DNA of 64,000 nucleotides, taken from the NCBI GenBank assembly GCA_018350325.1, contig JAEVLN010000018.1, positions 252,185 through 316,184 on the forward strand, read 5' to 3'. Of the stretch, positions 45,393 to 55,310 are shown piece after piece (the stretch's first letter is position 1; each line of letters opens with the position of its first letter). Under the pieces are notes generated by a model. That model ran no database searches and was not told where the DNA came from. It saw nothing but the letters and a program-made list of their open reading frames with translations. Both the position numbers and the translations under genes were made by a program. Source of the DNA: Globodera rostochiensis. Its lineage: Eukaryota; Nematoda; Chromadorea; Rhabditida; Heteroderidae.

Positions 45393-46095
45393 TTACCAAT
45401 CACGCCACATATCATCCAACGCCGTAATATCATCCCTGTTTTCGTTGTCAAATGCGGGTAAAGAAGCATCCTTTTTTTGTCGCAGTTCAATGACCGGGAT
45501 AGTGGAAGATGGTAAGACGTAAGTAGGCAATCGTTTGTTGAGTTTCCCAATATGCACCACTAATTCCGCAACACTGTCGGCATACCTATATAATTCCAAA
45601 AGTTTCTTTACAAAACGATCTGGTTGCCACACGCGCACGCGCATGTGCCTACGCCACACCAACCAACACTGACCGGCGCAGTGCGTTTTTGTCGAATTGT
45701 CCCATGCTTCTGTGCATCAGGGCAGTTGGTACCTGCACCGTCTCATCATTCGTGGAGGGCGTTGTCGCCATTTCCGACGGCCCCCCGAAGAGATGCGTGC
45801 GAATTGCCCTAACCTGCCCAAAACGAGCGCTTTTCTTGAAATCAGCCCAAGACTCCATGCCAACGCTCAAATTTTGCCTAAAGGTCATGTCTTGCACATT
45901 AAGCGAGCGCGATACATAATAACACTCACAGTAATTCGTTGTGTCGTATTCCACAAGTGTAACCTTCGCAGCACCAGAGAAGCGTAATGACTTCTCGAGG
46001 TTTTTGCTAAGGACGGTAGCCTCAATGGAAGTAGCGTGGCCCCAAGAAAGCATATGCACTGAAAAGCATGACATACCATTCATGGACCAGACCAA
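45393..46095 (-). pseudogene. Copy-B version of the 232-codon ORF, frameshifted
   Basis: The same frame as in copy A starts at MVWSMNGMSCFS (46095). It breaks after RRSVLV because CCAA is present twice at about 45657-45664, giving VGVA and a stop. The remainder (WRRHMRVRVWQPDRF...) is open in another frame to 45393. A 4-bp duplication of this kind is a typical slippage event, or a sequencing or assembly error. Confidence 0.6.
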
Positions 46096-47468
46096 AGGCG
46101 GAACGTACGCCTATCTTAGATTTCATCATCATATTTTTGATGCCGACTATTTTTCTACGCCCTCTCTTTTCTCTCGACACCTTACTTACGTAGTCATGAA
46201 GCTTGACACGGGTTCTGGTCCATTGTAGGGCTGCGTCGGAACCACAATATCTTCATACAATTCCTGTTGTAGTCGCAGTTTGGCGTACCGATCCTGCGGC
46301 GGACCCCCGGCGGAGCCTCCTGACGATGAGCTAAGCTAAACACAGCAGCGGCAGCAGTAGCGGCATTTGATGCAATTATCACCGGAGTGTAAACTGTAGA
46401 CGTTTGATCAGAATAAGACAAATTTTAAAAATAATTGACAATCTAAAATCAAACATATGTAATAAAGCATAAAGTTTTAAATCTAATATTTAAATCGAGA
46501 ACTAACGAGAAAACTTTTTCGACTGAATAATGGGTGGATTGGGGTTAAATTTGTCGTATGTTAAACTGAAGGAAATGAAAGAGGGAAGGTAAATGGGGGG
46601 GGGGGGGATCAACAAACTTTGAATATTTCTGTTTTAATTATGTTGTAACATTCGCTCTGTGCGGACTCTGAGAATGGATCAGAGAGCGCTTCTTACCTAT
46701 TTAATGATTCATCCCCTTCAACGTATAAAAATTTTTTTTCAATTTTTTATATATATTTTTCAAGAATTATCAATCAATCAGATCGATCAGATATTATGGT
46801 TATTTAAATTCTCTTCAAAAAACTTTTTTTGAATAACGAATATTTTATGCCAGATTGTAAAAAAGAAGCAGACCTGTTAAAGACAACATGAAGTTGTCAA
46901 TGTCGAAGAATTCAAAAACCATTAAACAAAGTGACGACAAATTTCATTTTTGCATTTGTTCTCTGAATTATTGTCATTATATAAGCCTAAACTAGGGTAG
47001 GACGGGACCGGTACCGGGACGGGATTCCCGGTTTCAAAAAACATGAATTCTTTCGTTACTTGCGTTTTCGTTGTAATTTTGTGCTTTTAAAGGTCGTCTT
47101 TGGCTTTCACTTTTTTTAAAATTAAAAAACCCAAATCAAAAATTTTTGGTACCATTTGAAAGCGTAGACGTATCTTTTTGTGTGGCCCGACCAATCAATT
47201 TACTTGCTTGCTTACTAATTGTGGGGAAAAAAGCAAAATAGTTTTAAAATAAACTGGAAAATAAACTAATTTAATGCAGCAAATTTAGGGATCCATTCTT
47301 ATGCGACCATACTGAAAACTTCCCAGACATCCCGGTTTCATTTTGTGGCAGATGATAAAATGAAGCAAATAATTATATTTTGAAAAAATAACACGTTAGA
47401 ATCATTTATTAAATTCTTTTTCAGAATTTGGGGATGCCGACACTTTGGGCGACCGAACCGAAATTGAA

Positions 47469-48414
47469 GAAGAGATGAAAATGGAACTGGAATTGAAGAA
47501 GTAGGAGATGACGGACATGAAGCAGTACAAGGAGGAATTCCCCCACCACTCACCACCGGCGAACTCATTTCTACTCAACAATCCCCTATTCCGATCCTAC
47601 CGGGGGATTACGACTTTTCAAAAACCGGGACCGGAATTACGATTTTTAGACCGGGATTTAGGCGCTAGGACATCACGCAGTTTGGTGCCCTTATCTTTTT
47701 TGATCAAAATTAAAAGTTATATTAGCATTAATGTTTTCAGCGTTTTATTTACTGTTCTAATGGCTGAATTAAATGTTGAGTCTAAACATATGGCCACTAA
47801 AAAACTGTGTTGGAGGAAGTTAAGGAAGTTTATTTGGAAAAGAATGGTTTTAGACCCATTTACTGGCAATAATTGAGAAAACAAATGCAAAAAAAAAATG
47901 AAATTTGTCGTCACTTTGTCTAATGGTTCTTCTCCGACATTGACAACTTCATGTTGTCTTTAACTGGACTGCCTCTTTTTTATGTACAATCTTGGCATAA
48001 AATATTCGTTATTCCAAAAAAGTTTTTTGAAGAGAATTTAAATAACCATAATATCTGATTAGGGCCGACCTGCAGCTGAAAAAAGAATTTTGACCCATTC
48101 AAAAGATTGCAAAGGTCAGACAGCGGTGATTATGAAGATTAATTCTTTTTCAAGTTGTCTTTTTTTTTGATCAAACGTTTACAGTTCACACTCCGGTGAT
48201 AATTTGCATTTAAAATACCATTTACTTAACACAATTACATAATCCAACTACTGACATCTCTGGCAGAATTATGTCTGTTTTCGGTTTAAGCCCAAAATTA
48301 GATAATAAAATTAAACGCCTTTACAAAATTTTAATTCAATATTTATTCAGAGTATGGACGCGCAATCGACCGAACAGGAGACATATGTACGTTTCTAAAG
48401 AGTGGAAAATATGC
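47469..48414. other. Inverted relics of the tandem unit
   Basis: 47885-48058 is the reverse complement, diverged, of about 46786-46967 (ATATTATGGTTATTTAAATT in copy B). 48162-48215 (TTTGATCAAACGTTTACAG) is that of 46357-46412. Segments between are missing. 47575-47660 has CCGGGACCGG words. The ORF at 47508-47876 has no recognisable motif. Confidence 0.5.
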
Positions 48415-49602
48415 AGACCAAGCGAGACCTATTGTCCCGGGCTTTAGACCGAGACTAAAGACCGATTGTCCCGGGCTTGAGACCAAGACTAATTATCCCG
48501 GGTTCGAGACCAAGCGAGACCGATTGTCCCGAGCTCGAGACCAATACTAATTATCCCGGGTTTGAGACCAAGCAAGACCAATTGTCCCGGACTTTAGACC
48601 GAGACTAAATACCGATTGTCTGGGGCTCGAGACCAAGACTAATTATCCCGGGTTCGAGATCAAGCGAGACCGATTGTCCCGAGCTCGAGACCAATACTAA
48701 TTATCCCGAGTTCGAGACCAAGCAAGACCGATTGTCCCGGGCTTTAGTCCGAGACTAAAGACCGATTGTCCTGGGCTCGAGACCAAGACTAATTATCCCG
48801 GGTTCGAGACCAAGCAAGACCGATTGTCCCGGGCTTTAGACCGAGACTAATTATCCCTGGTTCAAGACCAAGCGAGAGCGATTGTCCCGAGCTCGAGACC
48901 AATACTAATTATCCCGAGTTCGAGACCAAGCAAGACCGATTGTCCCGGGCTTTAGACCGAGACTAAAGACCGATTGTCCTGGGCTCGAGACCAAGACTAA
49001 TTATCCCGGGTTCGAGACCAAGCAAGACCGATTGTCCCGGGCTTTAGACCGAGACTAATTATCCCTGGTTCAAGACCAAGCAAGACCGATTGTCCCGGGC
49101 TTTAGACCGAGACTAAAGACCGATTGTCCTGGGTTCGAGACCAAGCAAGACCGATTGTCCCGGGCTTTAGACCGAGACTAATTATCCCTGGTTCAAGACC
49201 AAGCGAGACCGATTGTCCCGAGCTCGAGACCGAGAATAATCCCGGGTTCGAGACCAAGCAAGACCAATTGTCCCGGGCTTTAGACCGAGACTAAATACCG
49301 ATTGTCAGGGGCTCGAGACCAAGACTAATTATCCCGGGTTCGAGACCAAGCGAGACCACTAAAGACCGATTGTCCCGGGCTCGAGACCAAGACTAATTAT
49401 CCCGGGTTCGAGACCAAGCAAGACCGATTGTCCCGGCTTTAGACCGAGACTAATTATCCCTGGTTCAAGACCAAGCAAAAACCGATTGTCCCGGGCTCGA
49501 GACCGAGAATAATCCCGGGTTCGAAACCAAGCAAGACCGATTGTGCCGGGCTTTAGATCGAGACTAAAGACCGATTATCCCGGGTTCGAGACTAAACAAC
49601 CG
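48415..49602. repeat. 1.2-kb tandem satellite of CCCGGG/GAGACC words
   Basis: Units of about 27-33 bp alternate: GAGACCAAGACTAATTATCC, GAGACCAAGCAAGACCGATT and AGACCGAGACTAAAGACCG, each joined to a (T)CCCGGG palindrome. Together they suggest a ~92-bp higher-order unit with irregular omissions. It splits the inverted relics of the tandem unit (48215 and 49700). No ORF of interest. Confidence 0.85.
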
Positions 49603-49699
49603 ATACCCCAAAAGAACCGAGGAAAAATCTCTTCGCAATTCACCTAAAAATATGTTTATCCATTCATTTTTTATATTCCTGGAAATTTTAAAAAAGTTT

Positions 49700-49830
49700 T
49701 TCATCTAACAAATAAGGAGATGAATCATTAAATAGCTAAGAAGAGCTCTCTGATCCATTCTCAGAGTCCAATAAAATGCCATTGGCACAGCTCGAATGTT
49801 TACAACAAAAATCAAAAATAAATATTAAGC
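49700..49830. repeat. Inverted relic of the tandem unit, outer part
   Basis: GATGAATCATTAAATAGCTA, then CTCTGATCCATTCTCAGAGT, is the diverged reverse complement of 46615-46735 (41175-41295 in copy A). It lies beyond the satellite, which suggests that the satellite expanded inside an older inverted copy. Confidence 0.55.
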
Positions 49831-50033
49831 AGACTTAAGTACGTTTCTAAATACTTTTCCCAAATCAATTTAACCAAATTGCTAAATGTCCCCAACTCTT
49901 TTTTTATGAACTAAAATAATTACCCTTTTAATGATCATCCGATTGCGATAAGATTAGTTTCTTTCCTTTTCATGGTAAGAATGCCGCAAAAATTAGTGAA
50001 CAAATTCATTCCCAATTTTCCCACAAAAATAAA

Positions 50034-50649
50034 ATGCAACCAAAAAAAATTCCCCCCGAGTTGCTGTTTGAATTAATATGCTTTATTCCATTTCACAAAA
50101 AAGGGTTTAAATTTCGAATCTCTGCCGCATTTTCAAAGTTTTTGCGCGAAATACATGGCGCAATGTTAAAATTCGTGAAGGAATTGGTTAGCATTAAACA
50201 ATTAATCCATTGAAGTTCATAAAACAAATTTTAAAGATTTGATTTTCTGTTTAATAACTTTTTTCAGATGCTGAATTGCATTGAGTCCATTGCAACATTA
50301 ATTTTGTCAATTGGCGCAATCGCGCCACACATTACTGGCTTTTCTCTTGGTGTGCAAGTGCCCGCAAGACGTAGCGAGGCCGAGCGCCTGTACACATGCA
50401 AGTTAAAATTATCAATGAAATTTGAAACTGTTAAATATTCATTTCGTAATTATGCTTTGTATTTAATTATATTTGAATGAAACTTTTATGATGGAATTGC
50501 CTATTACAGCAGCAAATTTAGTTCTTCGAGGCTATGTGGTCAACTGCCAACACTTTCCAGATTTTCCCCACTTACAAGATTTGCACTTGGACGACAACAG
50601 CGAGGACTATGTAATTAAATTAATGAATGACTCTCTAGCAGAAATTTAG
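50034..50649 (+). CDS. F-box-like nematode protein, short
   Basis: Exon 1 (50034-50186) encodes MQPKKIPPELLFELICFIPF followed by HKKGFKFRISAAFSKFLREI, matching an F-box N-terminal half (xPPELLxEIxxFxPF...). F-box proteins bind SKP1 and recruit targets to SCF ubiquitin ligases. Exon 2 (50268-50401) follows a TTTTTTCAG acceptor in phase and reads MLNCIESIATLILSIGAIAP. The last exon (about 50503-50649) makes best sense as ANLVLRGYVVNCQHFPDFPH to TAG 50647-50649. That frame does not connect with the strong donor at 50401; it does with a weaker one inside CTTGGTGTG (about 50350). The 3' structure is therefore uncertain. At roughly 120 residues it is shorter than most F-box proteins and may be decayed. 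Confidence 0.5.
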
Positions 50650-50678
50650 AATTAATTGGTTTTTTTGATACGTTTTAC

Positions 50679-50852
50679 TAGAGACCGGAATTTTGAAAAG
50701 TCCGAGATCGAGATCTGAGGATGGGCCGAGACCTGGACTCTCGAGATCGAAATTCCCGAGAGTCCAGGTTTCAGATTATCGAAAAATTTCCGAGATTCGA
50801 GACTTGGACTATCGGAAAATCTCGATCGGGATCTCGCTCTCGCCGGTCTCTA
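50679..50852. mobile_element. hAT-like MITE candidate, CTCGAGA/GATCGAGATC words
   Basis: TAGAGACCGG at the left and CCGGTCTCTA at the right are perfect inverted repeats enclosing GAGATCGAGATCTGAGG and TCTCGAGATCGAAATTCCCG words. The flanks (cgttttac, gttaagcg) are not an 8-bp duplication, so the insertion footprint is lost or the element was rearranged. Confidence 0.55.
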
Positions 50853-50907
50853 GTTAAGCGAGGCATCTCACAAATTTTCGAAAAAATCCATGCAAAAATT
50901 TGTTATC

Positions 50908-51720
50908 GGTGTCCCTACGTTTTGCCAACGTTACATTTCGCCACCCAGCAAAAATGTTACATTTCGCCAACTCAGCAGAAATGTTACGTTTTGCCAACTC
51001 AGCAAAAATGTTACATTTTGCCAACCCAGCAAAAATGTTACATTTTGCCAACGAAATTTGCCACCACATAACAAAAAGGTTTTATTGCGATTGACAAATG
51101 TGTAAATTGTGGCTAATGTTCTAATGTTGGAATAGTTTGAATGAAATAGGTAAAATAAATAATATGTAAGTAACCGAGTTGGGTGAGAGGGAGGAAACGA
51201 AACGGTGTAGAGGTAAAAAGGCAAAATGATAAAAAATTACTCTTAAACCAATTTTCGACGAATAAAACAGCCAATCACAAAAGTTTGAGCCCAACCGGTC
51301 GGAGTAACAGACTGGGTACCATCGAACCCCACCTTGAACATGCGCGCAAACGTTGCAGTTGCTGATTATTACAAAAAAAAAAATTGTGCACGTGCAGAAC
51401 ATGGATCACTTACAAATTAGGGTGGGAAAACACCAAAAACAACATCTCCTTTGCGCGGTCTGTTACCGTCCTTCTGCTATCATAAATAAGAATTCGGTTT
51501 TCGCCTTTTTGGACAAATTATGAATATCAAAATATGAATAAAATTGAAGAATAGAGCAATTTAACATTAGCAAATGTAACGTTGGCGAAAACCTAACGTT
51601 GGCAAAACGTAAGTTGGCAAAATGTACAGTTGGCAAAACGTAACGTTGGCAAAACGTAAAATTTTTGCTGGGTTGGCAAAAAGTAACATTTTTGCTGAGT
51701 TGGTAAAACGTAGGGTAACC
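50908..51720. mobile_element. MULE-like element, 813 bp, TGTTACRTTTTGCCAAC words
   Basis: Flanked by the perfect 9-bp repeat tttgttatc (50899-50907 and 51721-51729). The ends are GGTGTCCCTACGTTTTGCC and, inverted, GGTTACCCTACGTTTTACC. The left array (50920-51065) repeats AGCAAAAATGTTACATTTTG-CCAACYC. The right array (51590-51715) has the reverse words in shorter, irregular spacing. The 500-bp core has no recognisable domain. Confidence 0.8.
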
Positions 51721-52183
51721 TTTGTTATCTATTTAAAAGCTTAAGTTGCTAACATCTAAAGATCCCCAGACTTATCCAATCGCAAAGCTTTACTTAATCA
51801 TTTCTTCGTGCCCTTTCTAATGAGATAAGAAAAAGTTAAAGCCAGCCAAATTCGGCCATAACAATTGTCCCGGACCCGGCCGGGATCATACATTCTCAAG
51901 TCACTCAATCGGAGCATTTTTCCTTTATACTTAAAATAGGGTTGGACGGGACCGGGACTTTTAAGAAAAACCGGGACCGGAACTTCCCGGGACCAGAAAA
52001 CCGGGACCGGGACCAACATTTTCAACCGGTACCGGGACTAACCGGGACTTTACAAGTTTTTTGTGTTCAATGGTAAAACAAAAAAAAATTTTTGTTATTC
52101 AAAATATCTTACTCTGTCTTTAACTTTAATTTTATCGTCATCATTCTTTTTTTGAGACTGCTTTACTTTTAGGTGGTGGGGGT

Positions 52184-52207
52184 CGGCGGTGCCGATAGGC
52201 GCCGCCG
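52184..52207. repeat. GC hairpin, GATA loop
   Basis: Full-length family copy. Pair 7:18 is T:G on the plus strand. Confidence 0.7.
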
Positions 52208-52321
52208 AGAAAAATTTTTGAAATTTGACTCAATTTTTGTTAAAGAAATTTCATCAAAATTTTAGCAAAATTAAGCATTTTGCTTCAGAATTAAACTGGT
52301 TACGTAAGAGTAGAGGATGTC

Positions 52322-52345
52322 CGGCGGCGCCGACAAGCGCCGCCG
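52322..52345. repeat. GC hairpin with altered loop
   Basis: The arms CGGCGGCGCC and AGCGCCGCCG have pair 7:18 = C:G and a mismatch at the loop edge; the loop reads GACA. Confidence 0.65.
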
Positions 52346-52654
52346 GGGAAATTTTTCGAACATTTTAATGATATTTGTTAAGAAAATTGAAGCTAAAATT
52401 CAAGAAGATGTGATGAATTTTATTTCAAAAATTCTTGTTTTGCTCGCATTTTAATTAAAAAATATTTAAAAAGTATTAAAACATTTTTTTTATTGATGGA
52501 AGATTATGAAGTATAGGAAAATGATAATGTAGTTTTTTTAAATCGTCTTTAATAACCGGCGTGTAATATGATAGATATCCTCAACAAATTCATTATGTAA
52601 AAAATGAACGAGGTGAAGTGTATGTGAGTAGAGGAAAAACGATAAATAAGTTTG

Positions 52655-52725
52655 TCAAGCAGGTTCGAACCCAACACTCACCATAAGAATTACCGAGATG
52701 ACAAACCACTAAGCCATCGACCCAC
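52655..52725 (-). repeat. tRNA-like SINE head inside a hAT-like element
   Basis: On the minus strand TGGCTTAGTGG (52706-52716) and GGGTTCGAACC (52662-52672) form A and B boxes, with CATCTCGGTAATTC between. It is related to the copy at 21121, which is also inside a hAT-like element. Confidence 0.55.
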
Positions 52726-52957
52726 TTGGGAGAAATAAGTAAAAATTGTTGAAATTGTCGGTCGATGATGCCATCATTAGGGGTGTAAATTTAGTCCCGG
52801 TTGGTCCCGGTCTCGGCGGGACCAAAAAACCGGGACTTTCAGATTTTAAAAAGTCCCGTCCCGACCGGGACCGGGACCTGAAAAAACCGGGAAATCCCGT
52901 CCCGGTACCGGTCCCGTCCAACCCTACTTAAAAGCAAATTTCTGCCATAAATCCACT

Positions 52958-53034
52958 ACCGTATATACTCTCAACCTACTCAGAGAGTGGGGGATTTATT
53001 AAAGGTTGGGTGATTAAAAGAGTATATACAGTAT
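52958..53034. mobile_element. Miniature element with ACYGTATATACTCT ends
   Basis: ACCGTATATACTCT and AGAGTATATACAGT are 14-bp inverted repeats (one mismatch) around 50 bp containing CAACCTACTCAGAG and AGGTTGGGTGATTAA. It resembles pogo- or Tc1-type MITEs, but no TA duplication can be fixed because the flanks are themselves TA-rich. Confidence 0.45.
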
Positions 53035-53118
53035 ATCCATGTAATGTTCACCCTTATTAACTCGGAACCAAAAATTGGTCTAAGATTCCTACTCCAAATT
53101 CCAAACATGCAGATTTGC

Positions 53119-54490
53119 AGATATCCATAACTAGGGAGGGTTTAACTATTTTTTTGCGGATAGGGTTTGACGAGAGAAGCCCAGAAATAGCATTCCTTTT
53201 GAAAAATTTTTGAATTAGCGCGATTTTTTAGTCCCTAAAAATCCGATCCCTATCGGTCTCTAATTTGCAGATATCCATAACCCTTTAATATATTCCCAAG
53301 AATAATTCGGTGTTGTGCAAACCCTAACAAAAAAGACTTCAAATTCAGTTGACAATGGTTTTGGAACACTCACGACAGCTTGTTTATGATTGCGTTCATG
53401 CGCCCAATGCCACTGTTCAGGAGATCAAATCGTTGGGATTAAGTAATTAATGATAATCGAAAATTTTAAAAAATAATTTCTTTTTTTAACAGTGATGAGT
53501 GCTAGAAATGCAGACTTGACCACGCACTTTCGAATTGGGTTTAATGAAACTGATTGAATCGTTGTGAAATAAAAATGGACAAAACACAAAATGAAGAAAA
53601 ATTTAAAAAATGTCATTTTTAATTGCAATTTCAGACGTTAATTGTTTTTGTCCATTTTATGCCATTTTTTTCTTAAAAGACAACCACTGTTTTGACTAAT
53701 TTGTTTTCACTTTGTCTGGAAGTTTTTGTTTTGTGGACGAACATCAAAACTGAAACAATCTGTAAATATTGTTGGTTTTTGTTTGGTCCCATTATAAAAT
53801 ATAATAAACAAATCAAGAGAAAATTTGCCGGAGTTTTCTAACGCGGCGCATTTGTAATTGGATATTTGGCCATTTTTTGGTGCATAAAAATCGGTTGGAG
53901 GCATGGCGTTACATAATTTTTGTGTTAAATGGGAAATTATTTTTAATGTACAAATTGATTGTTTTGGAAATGTGGCTATTTTATGACGCCGGTTTTATTT
54001 AATATTTCTGAATAAAATCAACAAATAGGTAAAAATCTACGGTTTGTTGGCAAAATTTACCAATAAGTTGTTTAATTTAATTGTTTAATTGATTTTTTAA
54101 TTTAGATAAATTAACAAAAATGATTATTTCAAAGTTGAACCCGGAAACCGCTGAACTGCTTCTTTCTAACAAAAATTTCCCATAATCAATTATAAGCGCA
54201 TACCTTTAAGAAGTATTTTCCGAGAATTTTAGACTGATTTTCAAGCCTGACTTTTTAGCACTTATTTGAGTTTTTTGCCAACACTTTAGGCATCAAATAA
54301 ATTCCATAAGATTTAAATATTGGGATGAATTATCTGATTTTTGAATTAGAGGTTTCCACCAAATTTGGGAAAATGCTCAATTTGAAATAATTGCCAAAGT
54401 TGATAAAAATGTTTACAAAACATAATTTGTGATTCGGTGCAATTGGCGTTGTCTGCGTCAGAGTTGGCTAAAAAGCGTGACAAATTGATT
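53119..54490. other. Non-genic; 19-bp direct repeat and AT-rich DNA
   Basis: ATTTGCAGATATCCATAAC occurs just before TAGGGAGGG (53120s) and again just after ATCGGTCTCTA (53265). The 130-bp segment between has TAGGG...TCTCTA ends, a decayed hAT-like look with an unusually long flanking duplication. 53300-54490 is AT-rich; the ORFs at 53425-53904 have no recognisable motif. Confidence 0.4.
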
Positions 54491-54576
54491 CGGTCGGGGT
54501 CAGTTCGGCGCAGCCGGTTCGGCGCAGCCGGTTCGGCGCAGCCGGTTCGGCGCGGCCGGTTCGACGCGGTTTTTTC

Positions 54577-55111
54577 CGGAGCACCACGATTGGGCGCGCA
54601 CGATGGGCGCGGCACGATTGGGCGCGCACGATGGGCGCGGCACGATTGGGCGCGCACGATGGGCGCGGCACGATTGGGCGCGCACGATGGGCGCGGCACG
54701 ATTGGGCGCCGGCACGTTCGGTGCCGGCAGGATTCGGTGCCCGAAGCAAACCGAACAAATTTGGTATCATACAAAAGCTCTCAGTATGCTGAACTTTTAT
54801 CAAGCTAAAGCTAACCGATTCGTCTTTTCAAAAAAAGGCTATAGGTTTAAAACCCGTAAAAATTGCCATTTTTGTCGTGGTGACGGCATAACTTTCTTTG
54901 TTTAAGTCGAATCGCTTAGCTTTTGCCTTTGTAAGCTTCTACTTATTACAGGCTTGCAAATGATACCAAGAATGTTTGGTTTGGTTGACTTTGAACAAAG
55001 TTTTAACGAAAAACTTGTCGGCGCCCAAACGTGCGCGCCCAATCGTGCGCGCCCAATCGTGCGCGCCCAATCGTGCGCGCCCAATCGTGCGCGCCCAATT
55101 GCGGGGTACCG
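54577..55111. mobile_element. MULE-like element, 535 bp, GGGCGCGCAC words (nested)
   Basis: Flanked by the perfect 9-bp repeat ggttttttc (54568-54576 and 55112-55120), both lying in the GC array of the outer element. The left end CGGAGCACCACGATTG runs into GGGCGCGCACGAT and GGGCGCGGCACGATT units. The right end carries CGTGCGCGCCCAAT units and ends GGTACCG. The core is that of 16280-16788 (AAAGCTCTCAGTATGCTGAA), confirming one family. No coding capacity. Confidence 0.8.
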
Positions 55112-55233
55112 GGTTTTTTCGGCGCCGTCCCGTTTCGGCGCCGTCCCGTTTTGGCGCCGGCCAGTTCGGCGCGACCAGTTCGGCGCCGCTGGTAATTTGG
55201 ACATTTTGGCGCCGTTGTGCACTTTTTAATTAC

Positions 55234-55310
55234 AAAGGCCTAAATAAGCTTAGGCTTAGGCCTAAACCTAAACTAGCTTAGGCCTAAGCTTAGGCCTAGG
55301 CTTAAAAGCT
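55234..55310. repeat. TTAGGC-word palindrome cluster
   Basis: GCTTAGGCTTAGGCCTAAACC and AGCTTAGGCCTAAGCTTAGG-CCTAGGC: forward and reverse telomere words alternate across about 75 bp in the core of the outer MULE. Confidence 0.6.

Larger units (their letters stand above)
42029..47468. repeat. Tandem unit, copy B (5440 bp)
   Basis: Adjoins copy A without a spacer and ends with the same CGAACCGAAATTGAA before unique DNA (GAAGAGATGAAAATGG). It keeps the 258 bp that copy A lacks (about 43373-43631) but has CCAA duplicated at about 45661. The non-coding 3' third (46380-47460) includes a GGGACCGGTACCGGGACGGG word at 47000, as in the CCGGGACC-word hAT-like elements. Confidence 0.9.
51937..52926. mobile_element. 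hAT-like element, 990 bp, CCGGGACC words
   Basis: The ends TAGGGTTGGACGGGACCGGG and GTCCCGTCCAACCCTA are flanked by cttaaaa on both sides (7 bp; an eighth base differs). Arrays of GGGACCGGGACTT and AACCGGGACC words lie at 51945-52050 and 52795-52920. Inside are two GC hairpins (52184 and 52322) and a tRNA-like segment (52655-52725). Related words occur at 41560, 47000 and 61840. Confidence 0.75.

Noticed and set aside
36847..47468. Helitron
   Set aside because: The helicase is UPF1-like (GPPGTGKT with a preceding LDxxQ), not a Rep-linked PIF1 type. I found no Rep HUH motif and no CTRR-type 3' end with hairpin.
48415..49602. CRISPR-like regular array
   Set aside because: The units are contiguous variants with no unique spacers, and the genome is eukaryotic. 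The same holds for the arrays at 28881-29066 and 56517-56850.
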